Positions 1 through 9,471 are shown, counted from the stretch's first letter. The stretch is DNA of 32,858 nt from BMS3ABIN04 sp965554225 (GCA_965554225.1 CBEVZC010000022.1:1-32858), one strand, 5' to 3'. Translations and numbers: made by a program. Notes: generated by a model not told the origin, from the letters alone.

Positions 1-1101
1 TTAATTCTCTCTTTTTAAAGTTAGAATTGAAACATCGTCATGAATTGGCGCTTCACCTTTGAAAAAATCTAGATTTAAGAGAATTTTATCAATTAGTGAT
101 GAAGAATCTAAGGTGATATATTTCTTCAATATTTTTTTTAATCTGTTTTCTCCAAACAGTTGATTATATTCATTCATTGTTTCGGTTAAGCCATCGCTGT
201 AAATGAAAATCCGTTCATTATTGTTAAGGTTAATTAAGACAGAGCTATATTTACTACTATGAGAAAGACCAATTGCAATTCCGCCTTTTTTTAATGTTTC
301 AAGTTCATTCTCTCTTACAATAATCGGCGGCATGTGACCTGCATTTACAATAGATAGAGAATTTGAAATAGTATCCAGCTCCATGTAAATAAGTGAAGCA
401 AATTGGTGCGGTAAACTATCGCGATAGAATATTCTGTTTACGCTTTCAACTAAAAGTTCAGGACGCTCATATTCTGAATATAATGCTCTAATTGTTGATT
501 GTAATTTCGACATCATTAAAGCAGCACCGAGACCTTTACCGGAAATATCACCCAAAACAAGTGCATATCTCGATTCATTAATCTGAAAATAATCTATTAA
601 GTCTCCTCCAACGTCATTAGCAGAAAAGGATTTTATACAAATATCCCAGCCATGAATTTCCGGGTTTGAAACAGGCATTAAAGCTTTTTGAACCGCTTTG
701 CCTTCTTGTAATTCGGTTTTGGCCAAAAGTTTATCTTTAAGCTCCATCATCAAGACAAAAAGAATTAAAAGTCCCCCTAAAATATGACTGTTGTTCATAA
801 CAAAAACACGGTTATTTATCGATACTGTTCCGGAGAAAAGTACTAACACAACGCCTATCAGTAAAAGTATTCGACGTAAAGGAGTTAGCCTCAGGAAAAG
901 AATTTTCAGTAACCACCAAGTCATATAAAGATAACGTTTAATGATTCCCATTCGTTTTAATTCATCTTTCTTTCCATCGTCAAGAAAGAATTGTGCAAGT
1001 TCTTTAAATTCTCTTTTCAATGTTCGGAAAAGGTCTTTACGACGGAAATCTTCTTTGAACGTATCTCTTAATCGCGGTTCGTTAGTGCTGTTGTATGCCA
1101 T
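1..1101 (-). CDS. Membrane-anchored PP2C-type (SpoIIE/RsbU) serine phosphatase
   Basis: A 366-residue protein whose C-terminal two thirds is a SpoIIE/RsbU-type PP2C phosphatase. Such enzymes usually dephosphorylate an anti-sigma-factor antagonist in a partner-switching cascade. Visible metal-site motifs in order are VGGDLIDYF, LGDISGKGLGAALMM, NAGHMPPIIV, IYSDGLTE and the terminal DDVSIL. The N-terminal ~55 residues are basic and charged. Two hydrophobic stretches follow, around residues 60-90 and 100-118, so the enzyme is probably membrane-anchored with the catalytic domain in the cytoplasm. No HAMP, PAS or GAF domain is visible, so the input signal is unknown. The stop codon is the first three bases of the window, so the gene is complete. 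It is divergent from the sensor kinase at 1246. No anti-sigma factor or antagonist gene lies next to it inside the window. Confidence 0.9.
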   Translation of the reverse strand: MAYNSTNEPRLRDTFKEDFRRKDLFRTLKREFKELAQFFLDDGKKDELKRMGIIKRYLYMTWWLLKILFLRLTPLRRILLLIGVVLVLFSGTVSINNRVFVMNNSHILGGLLILFVLMMELKDKLLAKTELQEGKAVQKALMPVSNPEIHGWDICIKSFSANDVGGDLIDYFQINESRYALVLGDISGKGLGAALMMSKLQSTIRALYSEYERPELLVESVNRIFYRDSLPHQFASLIYMELDTISNSLSIVNAGHMPPIIVRENELETLKKGGIAIGLSHSSKYSSVLINLNNNERIFIYSDGLTETMNEYNQLFGENRLKKILKKYITLDSSSLIDKILLNLDFFKGEAPIHDDVSILTLKREN

Positions 1102-1245
1102 TAGTATTTCTGCTTTTTTGTGTTAGACGGGTTCAATGTAAAATAGTTTTTAAGTAAATACAAAATAATAAATTTTTCAGGCTAAAGAGAAAATATGCAG
1201 AATTCAGTTTACTAAATTTTATTAAAATATTATTTAACTTTAATC

Positions 1246-4200
1246 ATGCTAAAAAGTATTTTATATCAATATTATAAAAAGTATAAAATCAAAACAAACT
1301 TTGCTGTACATTATATTTTGTTTGCATTTCTATTCTGTTTCACTACTACAATCGTTTCCCAGCCAAAAATTACATGGAATTTAGAACCTTCACCGATCTA
1401 TTCAAATCTTAAACAGTTGCAAATAATTGATGATACAACGTTATTTGCTTTAGGTAGCCAAATAATTACTTTGAGAGGTAATTCATGGCAGATAATGCGC
1501 CCGCAACCTGCTGCGGCTCACAATTTGATGTATGTTTTAAGTGATAGTGCCGTGTGGATTGCCGTTACTACGGTTTATCAAGAATCTAAATTATTTTTTT
1601 ACAATGGTAAAAAATGGGAAGAAGTTTTTAATCCGCTGGCAAATACCATAAATTCAATAAGATTTAAAAATGAAATGTTTGGTGCTATTTGCGGTTTAGG
1701 TGAAATAGCGGTTTATCATAATGGGAAATGGGAGTATTTGAATCCTCCGGACGCCGGTAATCTGAAACAAATAAACTTTGTAAACGATTCTACATTACTT
1801 GTTCTTGCAACAAAAAAAGGTGTATTTCAATATAATTCTAAAGTTTGGAAGTTTATTAAAGGTTCACAGAATGCAAAGATACTTAAAGTATTTAATAATA
1901 AAATTTATTTTATTGCAGATTCTTTATTGCTGCAAATTGAAGCTGATACTTCCTTCATCCTTTCAAGCAATAATCTACTGAATAAAGTTAATTCGTTCGA
2001 TATATTTGGTAACGGTAACTTAACTGCTGTCGGCGATAGTGGAATGATCTTGAATTATAATGATAAGATTTGGTCAAGACAAGATTCTCCCGTTAACTAT
2101 AGACTAAATTCCGTTAAAATGCTTTCGGATACATCCGGATGGATAGTTGGTAATGAAGGAACGATTTTAAAATACGGCAGCAAGATTAATAAAAGCAATG
2201 TCCCCGGGTGGAAAGGTTTTGCTAAGAGAACGCTTTATGCGACCGCTAAAATGATAGATGACGAATATGGTGTAGTCTTTGATGATTTTAATAATGATGG
2301 TTTAGTTGATATTTTTACATGCGGTTTATTTGAAGCCAATCATTTATATATAAATAACGGCAATGGATTATTAATAAATGAAAGTGAGAAAAGAGGTGTA
2401 AGCGGATTAACAAAAAAAGAGAGTAACGAGTTAAACTTAGGTGCTTGTGCAGGCGACTTGGATAATGACGGGGATGATGATCTTTATGTAACTGTTCTGA
2501 ACGGAGGAAATAAAATTTATAAAAATGTTGGTGATGGTTATTTTGTCGATTATTCTTCAATTAGCGGTGGAATTGGACAAAAGAGCGATCGAACCAATTC
2601 ATGTGCATTTGCAGATGTTGATAATGATGGTGATTTGGATATATTCATTGCGAATGAAAATAGTTCAAATAGATTATACTTAAATAACGGCGCCGGAATA
2701 TTTAATGAAGAAACTAAAAAAGCCGGTTTACAATCTGCCGGAGGCGGTACGGGATGTTCTTTCGGCGATATTGATAATGACGGTGATGTTGATTTGTATG
2801 TCGGAAATTGGTCACGGAAAAATATTTTATATAAAAATCTTCTGGTTGAAAGCGGGACGTTACTTTTCGAAGATATTACCGATACAGCTATGGTGGGCGG
2901 CAAATCTTTTACAAAAAGCAATGGTGTTGTTTTTGCCGATATTGATAATGATGCTGATTTAGATCTATTTGTAACTAACCGCAAAACATCCAACAGGCTT
3001 TATATTAACGATGGTAAAGGAATATTTACCGACGAAACGGAAAAGCTGATAGGAAAAGATTCACTGGAAAGTTATGGCGCTGTAATTGAAGACTTTAACG
3101 GTGACGGTGCTAGAGATATTTATTTATCGAATGTGGGAGAGAATATATTTTATAAAAATGTTGCTAATAAGTATTTTAAAGATAAAACTATTAAATATGG
3201 AGCAAAAATATCAGGCTATAGTACAGGATCAGCTGCCGGCGACCTTGATAATGACGGTGACTTGGATTTATATATTGCAAACTATGTTGGAAAAGGCAGT
3301 GCAATTCTTACAAATAAACTTGATAGTCAAAAGTTCATTAAGTTAAAGCTGAATGGAATTGAAAATAACAGAAATGGAATTGGAACAAAAGTATATATTT
3401 ATCAAGATGGTGCAGTAGATAAAATATCTGCGTTAGTTTGTTTTAGTGAAATTAGGGCCGGTTCCGGATATGCTTCCATGAATGAAACAGTAAAAACGAT
3501 TCCTATCCCAAAATATAAATACGTAAGCGCTAAAATCATTTTCCCTTTGGGCAAAGTTAAAATAATCAATCATATTAAAGTAGGAAGCGTTATTTCAATT
3601 TCAGACGTGAATGGAATTAAAAAATACATGTTGTTGGTTAAACAAAGGTTCTTTAAGCTAATATTTGATTCTCATAAATTATTTGAGTTGCTAAAATGGA
3701 TTTTTATTTTTGTATTAATCGGTTATTCATCTCTCAGAGGTTATAAAAGATACGACTGGACAGTTCATTTTATCGTAATCAGTTCTTTACTTTTACTGAC
3801 AGCTTATTTTATTCAGCATAATTATCTAGAGTACGAGAATATTTTGTTCTCAACTATTTTACCGTTAACAAGCGTTATTATCACTATCGTACTTCTCCAT
3901 CTGTACTATGAACGTGAACGCGTTAAGCATGTGGCTGCTTTTGAGCAAGCGCAAATACGAGAAAAATTATCGCGAGATTTACATGACGATTTAGCTTCGA
4001 CGATTAGCAGTATTGGTATTTATCTAACTTTGATTAAATATGCTATAAAAAACGACGATGGTAAAATACGTAAACTAATTGGCAAAACGGAAAAACTTGT
4101 TGGTGATGCGTCTTCTTCAATTACTGATTTAATTTGGGCAATTAAACCTCGTCCCGAATCATTGGCAAATCTTTTGGTCAGAATTAACGAAAATTTCGCG

Positions 4201-4557
4201 AGCTTATTTAGAGAAAAAGGTATTAAATTTAAATCGTTTTCTAACATTGTAGGCGATGATATATTCCTTGAATCAAAGATTAAGCAGAATGTTTACTTGA
4301 TAATTAAGGAGTCGCTAAATAATATTTTAAAATATGCCGAAGCAAAAAATGTAAAAGTAAATTTTGAAAATAAAGAGACGGAAATAGTTATTTTAATTGA
4401 AGATGACGGTTTGGGATTTAATATTGACGAAGCTAAAACAAAAGGGCATGGTTTGGTAAATATGAGTAAAAGAGCGGAAGAAATTAATGCGGAATTCAAT
4501 ATTAAATCTGTAAACAAAAAAGGAACTAAAATAGTCTTAATACTTAAAATAACCTAA
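1246..4557 (+). CDS. Sensor histidine kinase with extracytoplasmic FG-GAP/VCBS and UnbV domains
   Basis: A 1103-residue fusion. A signal-anchor-like hydrophobic stretch (residues ~22-40) leads into a repeat region (~45-330) resembling Ycf48-type propeller blades (for example DTSGWIVGNEGTILKY). Then come seven FG-GAP/VCBS repeats (~340-690) with calcium-loop cores such as DLDNDGDDD, DVDNDGDLD and DIDNDGDVD. An UnbV/ASPIC-like domain follows (~695-785; NRNGIGTKV, IRAGSGYASMNE). About three membrane helices (~815-885) precede a HisKA_3 dimerisation helix with His913 in SRDLHDD, and a HATPase with N box ESLNNILKYAEA and G boxes EDDGLGF and KGHGLVNM. It should sense an extracytoplasmic ligand or structure and phosphorylate the response regulator 50 bp downstream. 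VCBS-UnbV arrays are usually found in secreted proteins, so the fusion to a kinase is notable. The ligand cannot be predicted. Confidence 0.9.
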   Translation: MLKSILYQYYKKYKIKTNFAVHYILFAFLFCFTTTIVSQPKITWNLEPSPIYSNLKQLQIIDDTTLFALGSQIITLRGNSWQIMRPQPAAAHNLMYVLSDSAVWIAVTTVYQESKLFFYNGKKWEEVFNPLANTINSIRFKNEMFGAICGLGEIAVYHNGKWEYLNPPDAGNLKQINFVNDSTLLVLATKKGVFQYNSKVWKFIKGSQNAKILKVFNNKIYFIADSLLLQIEADTSFILSSNNLLNKVNSFDIFGNGNLTAVGDSGMILNYNDKIWSRQDSPVNYRLNSVKMLSDTSGWIVGNEGTILKYGSKINKSNVPGWKGFAKRTLYATAKMIDDEYGVVFDDFNNDGLVDIFTCGLFEANHLYINNGNGLLINESEKRGVSGLTKKESNELNLGACAGDLDNDGDDDLYVTVLNGGNKIYKNVGDGYFVDYSSISGGIGQKSDRTNSCAFADVDNDGDLDIFIANENSSNRLYLNNGAGIFNEETKKAGLQSAGGGTGCSFGDIDNDGDVDLYVGNWSRKNILYKNLLVESGTLLFEDITDTAMVGGKSFTKSNGVVFADIDNDADLDLFVTNRKTSNRLYINDGKGIFTDETEKLIGKDSLESYGAVIEDFNGDGARDIYLSNVGENIFYKNVANKYFKDKTIKYGAKISGYSTGSAAGDLDNDGDLDLYIANYVGKGSAILTNKLDSQKFIKLKLNGIENNRNGIGTKVYIYQDGAVDKISALVCFSEIRAGSGYASMNETVKTIPIPKYKYVSAKIIFPLGKVKIINHIKVGSVISISDVNGIKKYMLLVKQRFFKLIFDSHKLFELLKWIFIFVLIGYSSLRGYKRYDWTVHFIVISSLLLLTAYFIQHNYLEYENILFSTILPLTSVIITIVLLHLYYERERVKHVAAFEQAQIREKLSRDLHDDLASTISSIGIYLTLIKYAIKNDDGKIRKLIGKTEKLVGDASSSITDLIWAIKPRPESLANLLVRINENFASLFREKGIKFKSFSNIVGDDIFLESKIKQNVYLIIKESLNNILKYAEAKNVKVNFENKETEIVILIEDDGLGFNIDEAKTKGHGLVNMSKRAEEINAEFNIKSVNKKGTKIVLILKIT

Positions 4558-4614
4558 ATGCGTTATTGTTTATATGAATTATAATCTTAAACTTTAGTAA
4601 AAATAATTTTGGAA

Positions 4615-5244
4615 ATGATAAAAGTATCAATAATAGAAGACCATCCCGATTTCCGAAGAGGTTTGGCATATTTGCTGAGTGCCACCGACGGCTTCGAATG
4701 TATTGATACATTCATAAGTGCGGAAGATGCAATAGAAAATATATCAGGGAAAGAGGACCTGATTTTATTGGATATTAATTTGCCTAATTTGTCCGGAATT
4801 GATGCTATTCCTATATTCAAAAGTAAGTTCCCAGACTTGAAAATTATTATGCTTACAATTTTTGACGATGATGATAATATTATGAAAGCTTTATTAGCCG
4901 GTGCTGATGGTTACTTATTAAAGAAAACTTCACCGTCTAAATTATTAACTTCCTTAGAAGAAGGTATGGAAGGCGGAAGTCCTATGACGGCAAGTATAGC
5001 TAAAAAAGTTATTACATTGTTTAAAAATTATATCCCCAATAAAACCGGTAATTTTTTTCTTACTAAAAGGGAGCTGGAGATTCTCAATTTATTAGTGGAA
5101 GGATTAGACAATTCCGCTGTAGCTGAAAAACTTTTTATTAGTATTCAAACAGTCAGAAATCACATAAGGCATATTTATAAAAAGTTACAAGTCCATTCAA
5201 AATCGCAAGCGGTTGTAAAAGCAATGCGCGAAGGAATAGTATAG
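4615..5244 (+). CDS. NarL/FixJ-family response regulator
   Basis: A two-domain DNA-binding response regulator of about 209 residues. The receiver begins KVSIIEDHPDF (acidic pair) and has its phosphorylation site in LILLDINLP (Asp53 from the ATG start). The switch threonine in IIMLTIF and the lysine in GYLLKKTSP are present. The C-terminal LuxR-type helix-turn-helix reads LTKRELEILNLL, then AEKLFISIQTVRNHIRHIYKKL. HisKA_3 kinases pair with NarL-type regulators, so the kinase gene just upstream on the same strand is its likely partner. I chose the ATG at 4615. A TTG at 4609 in the same frame adds two residues, and neither has a clear Shine-Dalgarno sequence. Target genes are not shown by the sequence. 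Confidence 0.93.
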   Translation: MIKVSIIEDHPDFRRGLAYLLSATDGFECIDTFISAEDAIENISGKEDLILLDINLPNLSGIDAIPIFKSKFPDLKIIMLTIFDDDDNIMKALLAGADGYLLKKTSPSKLLTSLEEGMEGGSPMTASIAKKVITLFKNYIPNKTGNFFLTKRELEILNLLVEGLDNSAVAEKLFISIQTVRNHIRHIYKKLQVHSKSQAVVKAMREGIV

Positions 5245-5603
5245 TAAACTGAACTGAATTGTTTTTAGGATTTTCGTTATCATACCATTTTGTATCCTTG
5301 CAACAACTCACGGGGCAGGATTTTTGTTCCAATGGAAATAATACAGGTATATGTTTGTTCAATAAATATTGCTATTACACAAAAGTGTATAAACTGAAAT
5401 ATCATATTTTTAAAAGGATAAAACTTGATTAGTATTATGTGATATTTTTCAATATTGTGCTATATCAAATTATTTCCCCATTACATAAAAAACACCCACT
5501 TACTAAATTGACGCATTTGTGTCATTGATACAACCATCTTATATCACCATATTAAGTTAATAAAAATTATAATTTGATATTGATTTACCATAAAGGAGGT
5601 TGT
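5245..5603. other. 359-bp intergenic region with a promoter motif
   Basis: I see no gene in this AT-rich gap between the response regulator and the beta-helix protein. It holds one copy of the 26-bp conserved motif (5509-5534) and a strong ribosome binding site (AGGAGG at 5594-5599) four bases before the ATG at 5604. No GC-rich terminator hairpin follows the response regulator gene. Confidence 0.6.
5509..5534 (+). promoter_or_regulatory. Conserved 26-bp motif, copy A
   Basis: The site reads TGAC, G, CATTTG, TG, TCATTG, AT, ACAA, C. Its first 16 bases are a near-palindrome (TGACGCATTTGTGTCA), of the size and symmetry of a CRP/FNR-family operator. The TTGATA at 5526-5531 could be a -35 element. 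It begins 95 bp before the ATG of the beta-helix gene and faces it. Related copies lie at 16702-16727 (minus) and 23245-23270 (plus). Confidence 0.6.
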
Positions 5604-7172
5604 ATGAAAACCTTAAAATTAAGATCAAATATTTTCTTAATTATTCTGATTTCCCTTTTTTCAATCCAACTCATTGCACAAACTACTTATTACGTTTCTC
5701 CTCCACCTTCGGGTGATGATACGAACGACGGTAGCGAAATAACTCCTTGGGCAACAATTCAAGGTGCAATATACAATACTTCAGTTAACAATGGAGATAT
5801 AATTATTGTTAAAGACGGGACATATAACGAGAACGTAGATGTTACAAAAGAATTAACCATTCAATCTGAAAACGGTTATTTAACAACAACAGTAACTGCT
5901 GTAAATTCTGATGACAGAGTTATAGAAATTTTATCCGATAACGTAATTATTGATGGTTTTACAGCTTATGGCGCTACTAGTAATGGTGATAATATCGCCT
6001 CAATACACTTAAGTGGTAGAACCAATTGCGAAATACTAAATAACCGTTGTGGAGTAGATGCAACAAAATATAGTTATCGCTCGATAATGTTAAGGAATTC
6101 AAATAATTGCATTATTTCCAATAATATCTGCAGTTATAGTCCTTGGGAGGGATTGTTATTTTATGATGGTTCAGATAATAATACTGCACAAAATAATACG
6201 TGTATGTATAATCAATGGGGTATTTCAAATACTGGGCAAAATAATACCTTGAGAGGAAATATATGTGAGAATAATACAGTGTATGGTGTATATTTAGTTA
6301 GTGGCACAACTGATCTTGGTGCAAGTTCTTCAGATAGAGGTGGAAACACATTTAGAAACAATGGAGTTTATGATATTGCTAATACCACTTCAAATACAAT
6401 AAATGCTTACTATAGCATTTGGGGAACTAATGATTCCACAACAATAGATTCACATATTTATGATAATGATGAAAATAATATTTATGGTGAAGTGTTTTTT
6501 AATCCTTGGATTGATGACCCGCTCCCTGTAGAACTAACAACCTTCAAGGCTTCCGTTATTGGTAATGCTGTAAAGTTAGATTGGCAAACTGCAACGGAAG
6601 TAAATAATTATGGCTTTTCTGTAGAGCGACTTGCGAAGTCGCTTGATACTGATAACGGCAAACTGCATAATCTTACTACGAAAAATGATAATAAAGAAGT
6701 TTGGGAAGCAATCAATTTTATAGAAGGACACGGAAACAGCAACTCTCCAAAGTTTTACGAATACACAGATAAAACTGTTAACTATGGCAAATATCTTTAC
6801 CGGTTAAAACAAATAGATATTGATGGCGGTTTTGAGTACTCGGAAACTGTTGAGGCAGACTTAGGAATGCCGTCTCAGTTTGAACTTTATCAAAATTATC
6901 CTAATCCGTTTAATCCCACAACTACAATAAAATATATTATCCCTACAGTAAAGACGTTGCATGCAACGTCTCAACAAAAGTATGCAACATCAGTACAATT
7001 AAAAGTTTATGATATACTCGGGAATGAAGTTTCAACGTTGGTTAATGAAAAACAGCAGCCGGGTGTTTATGAGGTAACATTTGATGCAAGCAAATTAGCA
7101 AGCGGAATTTATTTTTATAAAATTTCTGCTGGCAATTTTATACAAACAAAAAAGATGATTTTAATGAAATAA
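5604..7172 (+). CDS. Secreted right-handed beta-helix protein with T9SS sorting domain
   Basis: A 522-residue secreted protein. The signal peptide (MKTLKLRSNIFLIILISLF, cut near IAQTTYY) is followed by a DUF1565/NosD-like parallel beta-helix region (residues ~25-300): PPSGDDTNDGS, then many N-rich turns such as NNCIISNNICS and NNTLRGNICENN. A linker domain common in Bacteroidota surface proteins follows (LPVELTTFKA; EGHGNSNSPKFYEYTD). The last ~95 residues are a type IX secretion sorting domain (YQNYPNPFNPTTTIKY to KKMILMK). Beta-helices of this kind often bind or cleave polysaccharide, but no catalytic residues can be picked out, so the function is unknown. An earlier in-frame TTG at 5574 is rejected because AGGAGG sits four bases before the ATG at 5604. 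Two REP-like palindromes lie inside the coding region. Conserved motif copy A is upstream. Confidence 0.88.
   Translation: MKTLKLRSNIFLIILISLFSIQLIAQTTYYVSPPPSGDDTNDGSEITPWATIQGAIYNTSVNNGDIIIVKDGTYNENVDVTKELTIQSENGYLTTTVTAVNSDDRVIEILSDNVIIDGFTAYGATSNGDNIASIHLSGRTNCEILNNRCGVDATKYSYRSIMLRNSNNCIISNNICSYSPWEGLLFYDGSDNNTAQNNTCMYNQWGISNTGQNNTLRGNICENNTVYGVYLVSGTTDLGASSSDRGGNTFRNNGVYDIANTTSNTINAYYSIWGTNDSTTIDSHIYDNDENNIYGEVFFNPWIDDPLPVELTTFKASVIGNAVKLDWQTATEVNNYGFSVERLAKSLDTDNGKLHNLTTKNDNKEVWEAINFIEGHGNSNSPKFYEYTDKTVNYGKYLYRLKQIDIDGGFEYSETVEADLGMPSQFELYQNYPNPFNPTTTIKYIIPTVKTLHATSQQKYATSVQLKVYDILGNEVSTLVNEKQQPGVYEVTFDASKLASGIYFYKISAGNFIQTKKMILMK
6625..6643. repeat. REP-like palindrome inside coding sequence (second type)
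   Basis: AGCGACTTGCGAAGTCGCT: 8-bp perfect arms around GCG, lying in frame inside the beta-helix gene and translated as part of VERLAKSLD. In related proteins this point usually runs straight from VER to a W-E-x-I-x-F-x-EGHGNSNS segment. The palindrome and about 20 following codons therefore look like extra sequence. Confidence 0.6.
6946..7128 (+). repeat. 183-bp direct repeat, copy 1 (sorting-domain segment)
   Basis: Compared base by base by eye, this stretch is identical to 12824-13006 in the LVIVD gene, while the sequences on either side differ. It codes for the middle of the type IX sorting domain and contains the 20-bp palindrome at 6952-6971. A diverged third version lies in the gene at 9509-11737. 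Confidence 0.8.
6952..6971. repeat. 20-bp perfect palindrome in sorting domain, copy 1
   Basis: AGACGTTGCATGCAACGTCT equals its own reverse complement. It is read in frame as part of VKTLHATSQQ, between the conserved TTTIKYIIP and LKVYDILGNEV segments of the sorting domain. Most sorting domains of this type are several residues shorter here, so it looks like an inserted REP-like element. Confidence 0.8.
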
Positions 7173-7221
7173 GGAATTCAATATAAAATATTTATTATCA
7201 CATTAAGGAGCTGGATAACAT

Positions 7222-9408
7222 ATGAAAACTTACTTTAGCATTTTAGTAATAATAATAATTTCATTTCTATTATTTCAAAATTGTTCCAAGGATTCACCCA
7301 CGGAGCCGGTTGAAAAACCTCCGGAAGTATCAGCCAGTAGTACTATTGGCAACGGAGGCGGTACTCTTAAAACCGATAACATTGAAATAACAATTCCTGC
7401 CGGCGCTTTTAATAGCACTGAAAATTTGAAAATATTCAAATCCGCAGAGGAAAATTCCTTTGGCACCAATCTATCATCTGATTTATTTGTTTTAGACGGG
7501 TTACCACAAGAAATTTTACAACCAATTAAAGTTAAAATAAAATACAGTGGAACTCTATCTGATAGCTTATTTCTTGCAGTCGGAGAAAATAATTTCATCT
7601 CTAGTTTAAATGAAGTAAAAACATGTTATCATTTGATTGAGGCACATGATTCTGCAGGAACATTAATTGCATACCTTCCTGCTATAACTGATCAATCTTT
7701 ACTAAAAAGCTCAAATGCTTCAAATGTTAATGATGATAAAATTTCCATCAACTTGGGTGCAATAGCTGGATTAGTTGATTATGTAAGCAAAGAGGAACAT
7801 TTTAAGATTACATTCCCGGCTTCGGTTCTAACACAAGCTTATGATTTAGCGGGTTATTTAGAAAAAGCATATTCAAAATTTAAAGATATTGGTTTCAGTT
7901 ATAGCGGAAGAACTAGATGGCCAGTTGATGTTACTATCAAACGTCTGAGTACTAGTAAAAGTGAAGTATATGGATACACAACTAATTCAATGTGGGGTAA
8001 TAATTATGGCTATATGGAATTTAATTTTGATAAAATAGATAATGCCAAAGAAATGAAAGTTACAGCCGGGCATGAATTTTTTCATTTGGTTCAAGCACTA
8101 TATGACCCGCGGTATGGATATTCTAAATCAAAGAGTCCTATGCCAAATTATTGGCTTGATGAAGCTTCATCGGTGTGGTCCGAAGCATTCTTCAGCAGCA
8201 TACCAAATTATGTATCTCCAATATTTTCTGATAATGTTTTTGATGTATTTAAAGGAGCCAAAACAGGTAACGACAAAAGTCAATCTGAACAATATGGATA
8301 TGGAATGGCAAGCTTTATAAAATATATAACAAAAAAATATGGGGATAGCAAACTGGTAGAGATTTATAATAATATTAGTGATGGCAAAACACCTTTTCAA
8401 GCAGTGAGTAGTGTACTACCTATAGATGTTGGATTTTCCTGGCATAGATTTCTGACTAGTTTAATTAGCTTTAATATTTACAAAAGCAATACTTTTAGGC
8501 CTCCAATTTTATCATCTTACGCAACAGGCGAACATCAAAAATTTATAATAAAAAGTGCGAGTGATAGCTTAGCAACCTATAAATCTAAACTATCCGACTG
8601 TTCAGCAACAATATTTTCCGTTGATAATCAATTTGAAAAAATGAGTCCAAATGCATCTTTGGTATTCTCGTGCAAAGCGTGGAATTTTCAAATTTACAAA
8701 ATTAATAGTACAGAAAGCATTATGCTAGACAGTGGCAAAGATACATTAACAGTTAATAATTTCAAAAAACTAACTGATGAAGGTTATAAGATTATAGCTG
8801 TTTTGTATAATGATGATTTTGATTCTCCATTTACAGACAAAAGAGATTATGAATTTAAAATTCGTGTTGTAAATCCAATTGAGTTTAATTTTATAGATTT
8901 TAAAATTTCCACTCAAGGAACCTTTACCTCTGAAGAGATAGAGGGCCCGAAAGACTCAGTCTGGACATACACCAGTGGAACATCGATTTCTTCTTCTTTT
9001 AGTGATCCTCAGGTTTTTACCATAAATGGAAATTATGTAACCTGTAGTGCTCAGTGGGTTGGTCAAGATGGATATGTTAATAACTATCAGCTAAATTTAG
9101 TATTTAATGATATAAATAATCCAATCTCAATTAACAGATTTGATCTCCAATATTCTATAACGTACAATGATGGTGAATCCGTCTTCTCAAATGATAGATC
9201 TGCTAGTGGAATAAATATCCCTTTAAAAGCTGGATTTGTTGAACCAACTTTTCGTGTCGATGGTAATATTAAAAATAATTTGTTAGAATATTCTGATGAT
9301 TCTGAAGGCTATTATGGGATATATAATCCACCCATTAGTTCAAAAAGAAAATTAAACAGCTTTGAGACATCAAACGGAAGTATTTCTTTTATACTTAAGA
9401 ATAATTAA
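7222..9408 (+). CDS. Lipoprotein with ZU5-like domain and HExxH metallopeptidase motif
   Basis: A 728-residue lipoprotein. The signal peptide ends in a lipobox-like LLFQNC, and a short linker (KDSPTEPVEKPPE) follows. Residues ~38-75 (GNGGGTLKTDNIEITIPAGAF) resemble a ZU5 domain. Around residues 280-325 is a gluzincin-type zinc site: HEFFH at 284-288, then WLDEASSVWSE with Glu314 as a candidate third ligand. This suggests a surface-exposed zinc metallopeptidase of the MA clan. The last ~170 residues look like beta-sandwich material and I do not recognise them. The protein has no type IX sorting domain, unlike its neighbours. A good ribosome binding site (AAGGAG at 7205-7210) precedes the ATG. 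It lies 49 bp after the beta-helix gene on the same strand and may be co-transcribed. Substrate unknown. Confidence 0.8.
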   Translation: MKTYFSILVIIIISFLLFQNCSKDSPTEPVEKPPEVSASSTIGNGGGTLKTDNIEITIPAGAFNSTENLKIFKSAEENSFGTNLSSDLFVLDGLPQEILQPIKVKIKYSGTLSDSLFLAVGENNFISSLNEVKTCYHLIEAHDSAGTLIAYLPAITDQSLLKSSNASNVNDDKISINLGAIAGLVDYVSKEEHFKITFPASVLTQAYDLAGYLEKAYSKFKDIGFSYSGRTRWPVDVTIKRLSTSKSEVYGYTTNSMWGNNYGYMEFNFDKIDNAKEMKVTAGHEFFHLVQALYDPRYGYSKSKSPMPNYWLDEASSVWSEAFFSSIPNYVSPIFSDNVFDVFKGAKTGNDKSQSEQYGYGMASFIKYITKKYGDSKLVEIYNNISDGKTPFQAVSSVLPIDVGFSWHRFLTSLISFNIYKSNTFRPPILSSYATGEHQKFIIKSASDSLATYKSKLSDCSATIFSVDNQFEKMSPNASLVFSCKAWNFQIYKINSTESIMLDSGKDTLTVNNFKKLTDEGYKIIAVLYNDDFDSPFTDKRDYEFKIRVVNPIEFNFIDFKISTQGTFTSEEIEGPKDSVWTYTSGTSISSSFSDPQVFTINGNYVTCSAQWVGQDGYVNNYQLNLVFNDINNPISINRFDLQYSITYNDGESVFSNDRSASGINIPLKAGFVEPTFRVDGNIKNNLLEYSDDSEGYYGIYNPPISSKRKLNSFETSNGSISFILKNN

Positions 9409-9471
9409 ATAAATTTTGTCAAATAAGAAAATTAATTTTATACAAGTTAAAAAAATATTTCTTATAAAATA

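Noticed and set aside
2315..2993. Antisense open frames of 81 and 147 residues inside the kinase gene
   Set aside because: They mirror the repetitive FG-GAP coding sequence, have no ribosome binding site and give low-complexity proteins.
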